A stretch of DNA of 64,000 nt, from contig NW_027469204.1 of NCBI RefSeq assembly GCF_051020765.1, positions 1 through 64,000 on the forward strand, read 5' to 3'. The DNA is from Lasioglossum baleicum (lineage: Eukaryota > Arthropoda > Insecta > Hymenoptera > Halictidae). The notes under the pieces were generated by a model, which worked only from the letters and a program-made list of their open reading frames with translations, was not told the origin of the DNA and did not search any database. Positions 26,655 through 36,554 of this stretch are shown here, one piece after another (positions within the stretch are counted from its first letter, which is position 1; each line of letters starts with the position of its first letter). Made by a program: the position numbers and the translations under genes.

Positions 26655-29600
26655 CATCATTCACTGTTCGAATATTATAGCAGGAGGTCAAGCCATTGTA
26701 GACCTTACCCATTCGTATACAGTCTAACTTTTTACCGTGGGCCATTCCTTCCGAGAAGCAAGCCCGCTTTATAGAGGGTATTACTTCGTGTTCCGTGAAG
26801 CAAATTAGTTGACATTTTAGTGACGCGCACCTTAATTTCGTGTATGCAGTAGAAGATCGGAGCACAGACTGATCATCAACATTACCGCCCACTTTGAGAG
26901 TGGACCGGCCAAGTGAATAACTTCACCTATCCCGTGATTCCGAGAGTCAACCCAGAAAAAACGCGACGTAAGTCCTCTAAACAGAATTGGGGGTAGACAC
27001 CTTATTTCGCATTCTGAATATTAATATGGAGCGTCAAACTGTTGGAGAGCGTTACCAATTGATATGAAGCTAAACCTTTAACCGAATGCCGTACCTTCCG
27101 CGAACCACACCCGCTTCATCGAAAGTATAACTTCGTGTTTAGAGATCAAATTAGTATACATGTTAGTAACCGGCACCTTAATTTGATGTATGAATTAGAA
27201 GATATATTGTCAAACCACTCGAGAGATTTACCACCTTGTTGGAGAGTCGAATACCTAGGTCAAAATCTTCACCTATCCTGTGATTCCGAGAGGCCAATTA
27301 GATATTCCAGGAGTAAATTCGCAGAACAGCATTGTCAATAAACACCTCAACTCACTGTATGAATATTAAAGTGCAAAGTCAATTCGCTGGAGAACGTAGC
27401 CATTTGGTATAACGACAAACTCCTTATATGACACCTTACCTTCCGAGAACATTAGCCGCCGTATCGAGGGTATAAGCTCGGGTTCAGGGAAACCAATCAG
27501 AAGACGTTTTAGCAGACGGCCTCCTTAATTTTATGTATGAACTAGAAAATCGAATGTCATATCGTTCGACCTCCCTTCTATGGGAGTCGAACGGCTGAGT
27601 CCATAGCTTCGCCTACCATGTGATGCCGAGAGTCAGACGAGGAACTGAAAGTGTCTATCGGCAGTATAGTATAGTCTTAATTATACGTTAATTCACTGTA
27701 TAAATAGTAATGTAGAGATTCATACCGTTGTAGAACGATACCTACTGTTATGGAGTCACACTTTTTACTGTATACCTAACCTTCATAGAGCGCATCCCGC
27801 TGTATCATGAATGTAACTTTGTGTTCTGAGAAGCAAATTAGTAAACATTTTAGTGTCGGTGGCCTTCACTTCATTTATGTATTGAAACATCGAGGGTAAA
27901 GCCTATCGTGATCGTTACCACGTTAGTTGAGAATAAAACGCCATTGTTATTTGCTTCACCTACCCTATGATTCAGGGAGATAAACCTGGAATTCCGGGCG
28001 TAAATCCGCAAAACAGTGTTGCCATTAGACACCTTAATTCGCGGCTTGATTATTAAGGCAGGCCGTCAAGACGTTGTAGAATGTTACCTATTCGTGTAGG
28101 GTCAAATTTCTTAGAGAATGCCTTCCCCTCAGAAAAAATTGACCCGCTGTATCGAGAGTATAACAACCTGCTCTGGGGTGCGAAATCGTATACATTTTAG
28201 TGACGGGACAATAATTTCATGTATGCATCAGAAGCTCGAAGGTCAAACCGATGTAGAACGTTACCACCTTCAGCGACAGACGAGCGGCTAAGTCTAGAGT
28301 TTCACCCATCTTGTGATTCCGAGAGACAAACCTGGCATTCCTGGAGCAAGTCCGCAGTACGGTATTGGAAGCAGACACCTTAATTCACGGTTTGAATAGT
28401 AAAACAGAGCGTCAAAACGTTTGAGAACGTTACCAATTGCTATAAATTCAAACCATTTAACGAATGGCTTACCGTTCTAGAAGCTAACCCGCCCTGTCGA
28501 GAGATTCTACGTGCTTAGGGATACACATTAGTAAACCTTTTTGTGACGGGGACGCTAATTTCATTATGAATTCGAAGATCGAGGGTGAAACATTGCCAGA
28601 TCCTTACCACCTTCTGTGAGATACGAACTGCAGAATCAATAGCGTCACATATCTTGTGGTCCGGAGATTCAAATGAGGTATTCCGGGAGTAGATCCGCTG
28701 TACAGTACTGGCCTTATACACCCTATTGCACGGTATAAATATTAAAGTACAGATTCAAACCGCTGTAGAACGTTAGGTATTGGTATAGAGTCAAACATTT
28801 CACAATGGCTTTAACTTCGTGAAGCTATCCCGCTGTATCGAGAGTATAACTTCATGTTCGGCGAAGCAAGTTAGTATGGATATTAGTGACGGGCACCCTA
28901 ATTTCAAGTATGAACTATGAAGGTCCTGGTTCAAATCGTTCGAGAACGGATCACATTCTTCGAGTGTCCATCTACTGAATCACAAGCTACACCTATCCTG
29001 TGATTCCGATAGTGAAACAAGCATTCCGGAAGTAAATCCGCTGATCAGTATTGGCAATAGATACCTTAATTCACGGTATGAATATTCAAGTAGACCGTCA
29101 AACCGCTGTAGGGCGTTACCTATCGGCATAGAGCCTATCTTTTCGACGACGGTCGTACCTGCGGAGAGGGTAACTCGCTGAATCTAGAGCATAGCGTCGT
29201 GGTCAGCGAAGCATGTGATTATGCATTTTAGTGACGGCATCCTAACTTCATTTATGAATTACAAAATCCAGGGTTAAAAATTTCAAGAACGTTTCCACCT
29301 TCCTTAATTGTCGAAAGGCTGAGTCAATAGCGTCACCTATCCTGTGATTCCCAAAGCTACACCAGATCTTCCGGGAGTAAATGCGCTGTTCATTAATGGC
29401 AACAGACACCTCAATTCGCGGTTTCAATACTTAAGCAGACCGTTAAGCTGTTATAGAACATTTCCTTTGCGTGTAGGTTTAAACTTTCTGCAGAATGCCG
29501 CACCTACCGAAAAACTGACCAGCGACATCAAGAGAATAACACCGTTTTCAGAGGTACGAAATAGTATACATTTTAGTGCCGAGCTCCTTGATTTCATGCA

Positions 29601-32600
29601 TGAACGAAAAGATGGAGTGTCAAGCTACACGAGAACGTTATCACCTTCTGTGAGAGACGAACGGTTATGTCAATAGCTGCACCTATCCTGTGGTTCTGAG
29701 AGTCAAACCGGGTATTCCGGAAGTTTCTACGATGTACAGTATTGGCAAGAGACACCTCAATTTGCGGTTCTAACATTAAAGTATTGCGTCAAACCGTTTG
29801 AGGGACTTTCCAATTGGTATAACGACAATCGTTTTGTCAGAGACCTTGCCTTGAGAGAACGCGTTGCCAATTTGCATAAATTCAAATGCTTAACTGGAGA
29901 CCTGACACGCCGAAAGTCTAACCCGCTGTATCGATAGCATAACTTCGTATTCAGAATATAAAGTTAGTGTTCATTACAGTGATGGGCACCTTATCTTCGG
30001 GTATGAATTGGAAGATCGAGGGTCAAACCGTTCGAGAACATTATCACCTTCTGCGTGAGACGAATGTCTAAGTCAATAACTTCACCTATTCTGCGATTCG
30101 AAGAGTCAAACCTGGTAATCCAGGAGTGAATCCGCTGAACGCTATTGGCAATACGCTGGTTAACTCACGGTATGAAGTTGAAATAGAGAGTCACGCCGAA
30201 GGATAGCATTAGCAATTGTTATAAAGTCATTAATTTGACCTAATACATTTCCATCCGAGAACCAAGACCGCTGTAACGATTGCCTTGCGTAATTTTCACA
30301 GGAGCAAATGAATGGACATTTCAACAGGCGGGCAACTTATTTCCATGTATGAATGGAAAAATACATGACAAATACATGAATGACATGAATGACAAACATG
30401 AAAGATACAATGACAGTCAAACCGTTCGATAAGGATCCCACATTCTTTGAGGGTCCTACGGCTGCATCAATAACTTCACCTATATTTGAGAATCTGAGTG
30501 CCAAGGCTGGTATTCCAGGAGTAAATTGGCTCAACAGCATTTGCAATAGAAAACGTAATTCAGGGTTCGAATATTAAAGCAGGCTGTCAAACCGTGGAGG
30601 ATCATTACCAATTGCTGTAAAGTCATACGTTTTGCCGAAGACCTTACCCTCCGAAAAACTAAACCAGTGCATCAAGTGTATAGCCTCGCGTTCAGAGAGA
30701 CAAACTATTAAACGTCTTAATTTCATGTTTGAATCAGTGGATCGAGTGTCAGACTGTTTCCGAACGCTACCACCGTCCTTGAGAGTCGGACGGCTAAGTC
30801 CATAGCTTCACCAATCCAGTGATTCCGAAAGTCGAACCAGGTATTACCGGAGTAAGTCCGCTAAATAGTATTGACAAGAGATACCTTAGTTCACGGTTTG
30901 GTTGCTAAAGAAGCGCGTCTAACTGTTTGAGAGAATTGCGTCAAACATATTACAGATGCCCTTACCTACGGTGAAACAGACTCGCCGTTGCGTGAGTATA
31001 ACATCGTTTTCGGCGGTACGAACTCGTACACAATTTAGTGAGAGCACCTTAATTTTATGCATGAATTAGGATATCGAGGGTCAAAGCGATCGAGAACGTT
31101 GCCACCTACTGTGAGAGACGAACGGCTAAATCAATAGCTTCATCTGTCCAGTGATACGGAGATTCAACCCAGGTATTCGAGGAGTAAGTCGGCTGAAGAG
31201 TTTTGGCAATAGACACCGTAATTCACTGTTTGAATATTACAGTAGAGCGATAAACCGTTTGAGAGCGTTACCAATTGTTTCAAAGTCAAAAGTTTTACCG
31301 AAGGCCGTACGATCCGCACAAATTCACCCGCTTCATCGAGGTTATAATTTCGAGTTCAGACGATCATACTCGTACACAATTTAGTAACGGCACCATAAAT
31401 TCATGGATGAATTAGAAGATCGAGGGTCAAAGCGATCGAGAACGTAGCCACCTGCTGTGAGAGACGAACGGCTAAATCAACAGCTTCATATGTCCAGTGA
31501 TTCGGATATTCAACCCAGGTATCTTGGGAGTACGTCGGCTGAAGAGTTTTGGCAATAGGCACCTTAATTTACGGTTTGAATATTAAAATAGAACGTCACA
31601 CTGCGTGAAAACGATTCCAGTGGGTATAGAGTCATACCTATTACCGAATACCATACCATTCGAGGACCGAACCCGCTGTAGCGATTATCCTATTTAATGT
31701 GCAGGGAAACAAATTACTAGATATATTAGCGGACGAGCATCACAGGTTTGAGAGTAAATATCAATATCGAGGGCCAAAGCGTTCGTGATCGGTACCACCA
31801 TCTGCGAGATACGAACGGCAAAGCCTGTAGCTCCACCTATCCAGTGATTGTGACAGTCAAACCAGTTATTCCTGGAGTACATCCGCTCAACATTATTGCC
31901 AATAGACACCTCAATTCAGGGTTAGGATTGTAAAGCATACCGTCAGTCCGTTAGAGATCGTTACCAATTGCTATAAAGTCAAAAGTTTTACCGAAGACCT
32001 TAGCCTCCGAAAGACTAACCAGCTGTATCGAAAGTATAACTTCGTCCTCAGAGAAAGAAATTGGCGTTCATTTCAATGACAGGCACCTTAATTTGATGTC
32101 AAAATTAGAAGATCGATGGCCAAACCGTTCGAAAACGTTACCACCATCAGTGAGGGACGAATGGTAAGTCAATAGCTTCAACTATCCTGTGATTCGGAGA
32201 GTCAAACCACGCATTCTAGGAGTACATCCGCTGAAAAGTATTGACAAAAGACACCTTTTTCCTCGTCTTGTATATTAAAGTAGAGCGTCAAACCGTTTGA
32301 GAACGTTACCTACATGCATAGCGTCAAACGTTTTGCCGAATGCCTTCCAGTCCGAGAACCCAACCAGCCGCATCGAGAGTATAGCTACGAGTTTAGGGAA
32401 TCAGATTAGTCATCATTTTAGTGACAGGACCTTAATTCCTTTATGAATAAGGAGATTGAGTGTCAAAACGTTCGAGAACGTTAGCACCTTGTGCGAGATA
32501 CGAACGGCTGTCTCAGCAGCTACTACCATCCTGTCTTTCCGAGAGTCAAACAAGGTATTCCGGGATTAAATCCACTGAAGAGTATTCGCAATAGAAATAT

Positions 32601-32606
32601 TAATTA
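26655..32606 (+). repeat. Satellite A, forward block (about 17 units)
   Basis: Forward satellite A with well-marked units; for example the same TCGTACACAATTTAGT point recurs at 31024 and 31370, a period of 346 bp. The two units at about 31020-31560 are unusually alike (shared CAAAGCGATCGAGAACG and GTCGGCTGAAGAGTTTTGG), so they look like a recent local duplication. A short ATGA-rich mini-expansion lies at 30359-30412. The early part, 26655-27030, matches 55125-55500. Confidence 0.85.
30359..30412 (+). repeat. Short ATGA-rich tandem expansion inside satellite A
   Basis: Where the satellite normally reads CATGTATGAATTAGAAGATC, this unit shows about 50 bp of loosely repeated ATACATGA / ATGACATGA words before the normal unit start (GTCAAACCGTTCG) resumes. 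It looks like local slippage. I saw it in no other unit. Confidence 0.7.
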
Positions 32607-32829
32607 ACTACTAATTTACTCCGATGAACACTAAACAAGCCATTCACTACAGGGGTTCTCGGAAGGTATGGCTGTCGGTAAGCAGTTTCACTCTATGCCA
32701 ATGCGTAATGTTCTACAACAGGTTGTCTCTACACTTTATTTATACCCGGAGGTGTGGTGCAAAAATCCAATACCGTAAGACGGATTTACTTCTGGAGTAC
32801 CTGTTTTGACTTTCAGAATCATAGTACGG
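32607..32829 (-). repeat. Lone inverted satellite A segment (223 bp)
   Basis: Less than one unit of satellite A lies in reverse between two forward stretches. It begins CTACTAATTTACTCCGATG and ends TCAGAATCATAGTACG. It is homologous to the last unit of the reversed block 10136-12583 (about 12355-12583) and shares its exit joint into GGTAAATGCGCTG. Here only this remnant of the reversed block survives, which suggests deletion of the rest. Confidence 0.82.
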
Positions 32830-33927
32830 GGGTAAATGCGCTGTACAGTATTCGCAATAGACGCCTTAATTCAGGGATTGAATATTAAAGCAGACTGTCG
32901 AACCGGTGTAGAATATTACCAACTGCTATTGAGTCATTCTTTTCACGGAATACATTACCTTCCTAGAGCAAACCTCGCTTTAGCGTGTGACATTACTAGT
33001 GCTCACGGAAACAAATTAGGAGAAATTTTGCAGATGGACGCCTCATTTTCATATACCAATAGAAAAATCGACAGTCAAACAGTTCGAGAGCGATCCCACC
33101 TTCTTTGGGGGTGGAACGGCTAAGTAAATAGCTTCACCCATCCTGCTATTCCGATAGGCAAACCTGTTATGTCGGGAGTCAATCCGCTGAACACTATTCG
33201 CAATGGACACCTTAATTCACTGCTTGAATAGTAGAGTAGATAGTCAAACAGTCGGAGAACAATACCAGTTCGTATAATGTCATTCCTTTTACCGAATACA
33301 TAACCTTAGGAGAACCTAACCCGCTCAAGCGGGTGGCTTGCTTAATGTCTACGGAAACAAATTAGTAGAATTTTTAGCAGACGGACTCGATATTTTCCTG
33401 TCTGAACAGCAAACCGGAGAGTCAGACCGTTCGTGAGCGTTACCACCTACTTTGTAGGACGATCAGCTAACTCAGTAGCTTCACCTGTCCTGTGATTACG
33501 AGAGTCAAACCAAGAACTTCGGAAGTAAATTCGCTGAAAACTATTTGCAACAGACACCGTAATTCACGGTATGAATGTTAAAGACGAGGGACAATCCGTT
33601 TGAGAACGCTAGTAATTTGTATATAGTCAAACGTTTTACTGAAGACCTATCCCTGCGAAAGCCTATCGCGCTGTATCGGGATTATAACATAGTGTTCAGA
33701 GAAAGAAATTAGTGTTCATTTTTGAGACGGGCACCTTAACTTCACATATGAATTACAGAATCTCGGGTCAATCCGTTCGAGAGCGATACAACCTTCTGTG
33801 AGAAGCGAACGGCTAAGTCAATAGCTAAACATATCCTGTGATTCCGAATGTAAGACCAGATTTTCCGAGAATAAATGCGATGTGCGGCATAAGCAGTAGA
33901 CACCTGAATTCACGGTTTGAGTACTAA
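32830..33927 (+). repeat. Satellite A, forward, up to the piggyBac insertion
   Basis: Forward satellite A resumes at GGTAAATGCGCTGTACAG and continues for about three units until it breaks inside CACGGTTTGAGTACTAA, which corresponds to the usual CACGGTTTGAATATTAA. The break point is the satellite's own TTAA tetranucleotide, the canonical piggyBac target, here decayed to CTAA. Confidence 0.87.
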
Positions 33928-33983
33928 CACTATTCCTACCGACATTTCACGTATACCTATTCTTACCGCGGCCGGTCAAGTGA
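33928..33983 (+). repeat. Left end of the piggyBac element, doubled terminal motif
   Basis: The terminal repeat CACTATTCCTACC (33928-33940) is followed at 33957-33983 by a second related motif, CTATTCTTACCGCGGCCGG and onwards. The inner copy, not the outer one, pairs with the right terminus over about 27 bp (21 of 27 by eye against the reverse complement of the right end). The outer copy pairs perfectly for only 13 bp. The end therefore carries two partial copies, as if the terminus was duplicated or the motif is a repeated transposase-binding site. Confidence 0.65.
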
Positions 33984-34061
33984 GTGGTCTTTCACAACTT
34001 ATATTTTGCAGTATCGAATGCAGACCAATAGCCAGTTTACCAGTTTAAAAATATTTTTTCT

Positions 34062-34067
34062 TTTATT
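34062..34067 (-). terminator. Polyadenylation signal of the transposase gene
   Basis: On the minus strand an AATAAA hexamer lies 15 bp downstream of the transposase stop codon (34082-34084). The position is right for a eukaryotic cleavage and polyadenylation signal and supports the gene's orientation. This is a short motif in A+T-rich DNA, so the call rests on context. Confidence 0.5.
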
Positions 34068-34081
34068 CAAGAGTACATAAT

Positions 34082-34561
34082 CTACATTTTATTCTTTTTC
34101 GTTGCATTATTCCGAATGGGCTTCTCAACTGTACATTTTCCGCATACGTACTTTTTACATTTTAGACAGATTTTGTTCGTCTTATTATGTATACAATACC
34201 TAATCTGACATGTTTTCCGTTCACGGGAACCTGTATTTGTACTTGCGATGTGTTTTGGTTGATTTTCTCTGCCGTGCTCTGGTTGGTATTCGATGGCAAG
34301 ATCTTCTGCCAATTGAAATAGACATTCCTGTCTTTTAATTTCTCCCCCTGTAGTTTCTTCATATAACAGCCATGCATTTATCCCGGCTAAACCCAAGATA
34401 TTAAAAAATACTTGCAAAGGCCTTATCCGTGATTTAGATTTTATCGAATAATTTCTGGCCATTTGATCGGTCAAATCTACGCCAAACATGGTGCTATTAT
34501 ACAATTGAATTGTCTCCGGTGTTCGGGTGTCATTTTCTTCAACTTGTACGGAGTTGTGCAT
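34082..34561 (-). pseudogene. Transposase C-terminal fragment: third catalytic Asp and Cys-rich domain
   Basis: This open stretch of 159 codons begins at the MHNSVQVEE segment and runs to a TAG stop. Residue 29 is the aspartate of GVDLTDQM, the third catalytic acidic residue of the family. It is followed by SRIRPLQVFFNILGLAGINA, the conserved hydrophobic helix region. Residues of about 135-152 hold a cross-brace-like cluster of seven cysteines and one histidine (CQIRYCIHN, ICLKCKKYVCGKC), the C-terminal zinc-binding domain that recognises the element's ends. The upstream frame leads back into ILSSM, which is part of the same domain, so the open stretch does not mark a real gene start. Confidence 0.88.
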
Positions 34562-34565
34562 TGAA

Positions 34566-34810
34566 CTGAGAATTTAATCTTTCTATGTTGGTTTGGCTTT
34601 GTAAAATGTCAACATACAACTATTTCAACGATAGAAAGATGATTAAGAAAGGTACCATGTCGTCGATTTTCCGCTTTGCCAGTCGTGGTAGCTCCTTTCT
34701 ATTTGCTCTAATTGTCGCAACAATCGTAGTTTTTTGTTTGCTAAAAGTTTTGTGGCTAAAGGTAGGCTTGTAATAATGTTGTCTGTGGTTATATTTATTC
34801 CACACCCAAC
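34566..34810 (-). pseudogene. Transposase core between the second and third catalytic Asp, heavily damaged
   Basis: Reading through the stop at 34811-34813, the same frame gives INITTDN, the second catalytic motif (Asp codon 34781-34783). A frameshift in the six-T run at 34730-34735 (plus strand) then moves the frame to one encoding TTIVATIRANRKELP, a hallmark piggyBac segment. Farther on, a further frame change and at least three stops interrupt the stretch ending in LTFYKAKP and ILSSM. All parts are recognisable but lie in different frames. The plus-strand open frames over this region (34585-34773, 34734-34979) are antisense shadows. Confidence 0.85.
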
Positions 34811-35188
34811 TTACGCTTTTGCTAATTTCATAGTGACTAACTCTCCAAGAAGAACTGAGTGTTCGCTACTTTTATCTTTTCCCAAGTCTGGAAAGCCATT
34901 TATTATATATTTGGTACGTACATTGGATACTAACCAAAATTTAAAACCAAATTTGTCCGTTTTATTTGGCATGTATTGAGTGAATCTACACCTTGCTTTC
35001 GTTGGAAACAATTGTTCGTCAATCGTAACATATGGACCTGGTTTATAACAATTTTGACTGTTGTAAATAAACTTGTACCAAACTTCGGAAATCATAGCGA
35101 ATTTATCGGTTTGTAACCGTTGGTTTCGTTGATTTCTGTCGTCAAATCGTATAAATCTCATAATCTCCGTAAAGTAATGTCTACTCAT
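34811..35188 (-). pseudogene. Transposase core fragment with the first catalytic Asp
   Basis: These 125 open codons begin MSRHYFTEIMRFIRFDD, the conserved start of the DDE_Tnp_1_7-type core. Residue 57 is the aspartate of TIDEQLFPTK (codon 35018-35020), the first catalytic residue. It is followed by RFTQYMPNKTDKFGFKFW, the family's typical PxKPxKxGxK-like strand. The fragment ends at a TAA that interrupts the frame just before the second catalytic motif. Confidence 0.9.
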
Positions 35189-35780
35189 AGTATTTGAGGA
35201 AAAAAAGCGGGCCCCACTTTCTATTCCATAGAAATGCTATATCTATATTCTTAGCCCCATATGCGCCGCGTGCATACATAATTGAAAAAAATGCATATAA
35301 CTTTGCAGTAAACAGTTCCCATTTATATCCTAACACTCCAAATGCCTTTGCATCTGTGCACTTTCTTATATGTTCGATTATATTCAAATTATTTATCACA
35401 GAAAATGCCGTACTAACTTCGGCTTTCACAGTATTACGTTTACTGTACCCAGTCGGGACTGATGTTTCCCTAAAAATATGACCAGTTGCGCTTCCAGGGT
35501 TAGACCCTGTTTTTACTTCCTACCAAACAGTTCCGACCATCGCAATTTCGCTTGCCTCTTCCTCATTCTCACTACTGGAACTAACTAAAAATCTCCTTCT
35601 CTTTCGTCGTCTACGTACGTTCGAAATATTCCCTTCGTCCACATCCGTCATCTAGACGGGTTCATATGGATCATAATTTTCCGTATTGTCATTTTCCATA
35701 TCCTGAATTTCCTGATCATCTTCAGAACATTATGCATTTATTCTCTATAATAATGCATTCGCACTCCACAAATGCCTTGA
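35181..35780 (-). pseudogene. Transposase N-terminal region, two in-frame stops
   Basis: The frame from about 35720 reads an acidic stretch (DDQEIQDMENDNTENYDPYE), then a TAG at 35652-35654, then a basic patch (VRRRRKRRRF) and a serine/glutamate-rich stretch, then a TAG at 35520-35522. It stays open from there to 35184, reading AFSVINNLNIIEHIRKCTDA and GAYGAKNIDIAFLW, which resemble the all-helical part that precedes the catalytic core. A seven-nucleotide homopolymer at 35200-35206 has shifted the frame, so the last residues and the stop are out of register with the next fragment. Upstream of 35720 the same frame has more stops and no convincing start. Confidence 0.82.
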
Positions 35781-36554
35781 TATTTTGGGGTAAATTTAGA
35801 TCGGTGAAAATAAAAACTAAAATATGGAAATGTATATCAAAATAGATAAAAAAATGAGTAATAGATAAAATGTGAAACATACTGCGCCGTGTTATTAGTC
35901 ATGTCCACTACTTTAAAAATTGCACTTATAACACGTAATACAATATAAAATATTACTAAATAATATTAAAAGACTGACAAGTATGCTCTTTGTGACTTTC
36001 ACGTTTCGATGCACTCTGTTCGTGTCGCAAGACTATAGTGATTTGAATTCGTGAGAACACGGCTATACATTTCCTTCAGTTATAAGTTTATTTATTTTAC
36101 GCCATAGTAGAGAAGATGGCGTCAGAGCATTCGAGGATCTGACCGTGTCGGATTTTAATTAAGCAAATAAACAACGCTAACGCGATAGTCGAGCGAGAAC
36201 TGTAAACGCTAAACCATTTTCTGGAAGGCACTTCTCGGACCAGTACCACAACTACATTACCTTTCGTTTGTAACTACTTTACAGTTTTGGCATTGAGTCT
36301 TAGAGAGAAACAATTACAAAAATGCAAAAATCGTACTCCCGGTCAAATGACCGGTCGTGGTACGTAAGACAGACAACAAAAATCATACAGACAGAAAATA
36401 AGCAATAAAAAAATAAGTGCGTATTGAAAAATGTATCACACATGTATCTGAGGAAATATCGTAAATCGTAAAGGCGATTCACTTACGTTGAATTTAAGAA
36501 ATTCCAATTGACAATTTAAAAACGGTCATTTGCCCGGTCCTGGTAGGAATAGTG
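35781..36554. other. piggyBac 5-prime noncoding region and right end
   Basis: No gene is visible in this stretch, which lies upstream of the transposase and inside the element, so it should have held its promoter and 5-prime leader. At 36339-36354 is a near-palindrome with 7-bp arms CCGGTCA/TGACCGG and a 2-bp centre. The adjoining sequence to about 36367 reappears, diverged, at about 36522-36548 next to the right terminus, giving a direct repeat about 183 bp apart. Such subterminal repeats are common transposase-binding sites. A small inverted repeat CGCCAT...ATGGCG lies at 36100-36121. Confidence 0.65.
36339..36354. promoter_or_regulatory. Subterminal near-palindrome of the piggyBac element
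   Basis: CCGGTCA and TGACCGG arms are separated by AA. Related CCGGTCA words occur near the left end (33972-33979) and within the right terminal 30 bp. Repetition of one motif near both ends fits a transposase-binding site. This is inference from position and recurrence only. Confidence 0.5.

Larger units (their letters stand above)
34082..35780 (-). pseudogene. piggyBac-type transposase, broken by stops and frameshifts
   Basis: This encoded the DDE/D transposase that cuts and rejoins piggyBac elements at TTAA sites in the nucleus. Family order is preserved along the minus strand: an acidic N-terminal region followed by a basic arginine-rich stretch (about 35750-35520), a DNA-binding/dimerisation part (35519-35184), the catalytic core with TIDE (35018-35020), TTDN (34781-34783) and GVDLTDQM (34475-34477) aspartates, and a cysteine-rich C-terminal domain. 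The span of about 560 codons is normal for the family. Visible damage: in-frame stops at 35652-35654, 35520-35522 and 34811-34813; frameshifts in the homopolymers at 35200-35206 and 34730-34735; and several further stops between about 34566 and 34650. No start codon is clear upstream of 35720. It cannot make a functional protein. Confidence 0.9.
33928..36554 (-). mobile_element. piggyBac-family DNA transposon, decayed (2627 bp)
   Basis: A single non-satellite block interrupts forward satellite A. Its outermost 13 bp, CACTATTCCTACC at 33928-33940 and GGTAGGAATAGTG at 36542-36554, are perfect inverted repeats. The flanks are CTAA (33924-33927) and ATAA (36555-36558). The satellite consensus at this point contains TTAA, so these fit a mutated TTAA target duplication. 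Inside, on the minus strand, is a broken piggyBac-type transposase. Length, target choice and protein agree on a piggyBac-family element. Decay of both target copies, stops and frameshifts show an old, immobile copy. The satellite reads in register across the two flanks. Confidence 0.9.

Noticed and set aside
34585..34979. Plus-strand open frames across the piggyBac element
   Set aside because: They lie antisense to the recognisable transposase and have no family features of their own.
36113..36123. YY1-like motif AAGATGGCGTC upstream of the transposase
   Set aside because: It fits the motif by eye and lies in the region that should hold the promoter, but a single match of this length in a decayed element is not enough evidence for a regulatory site.
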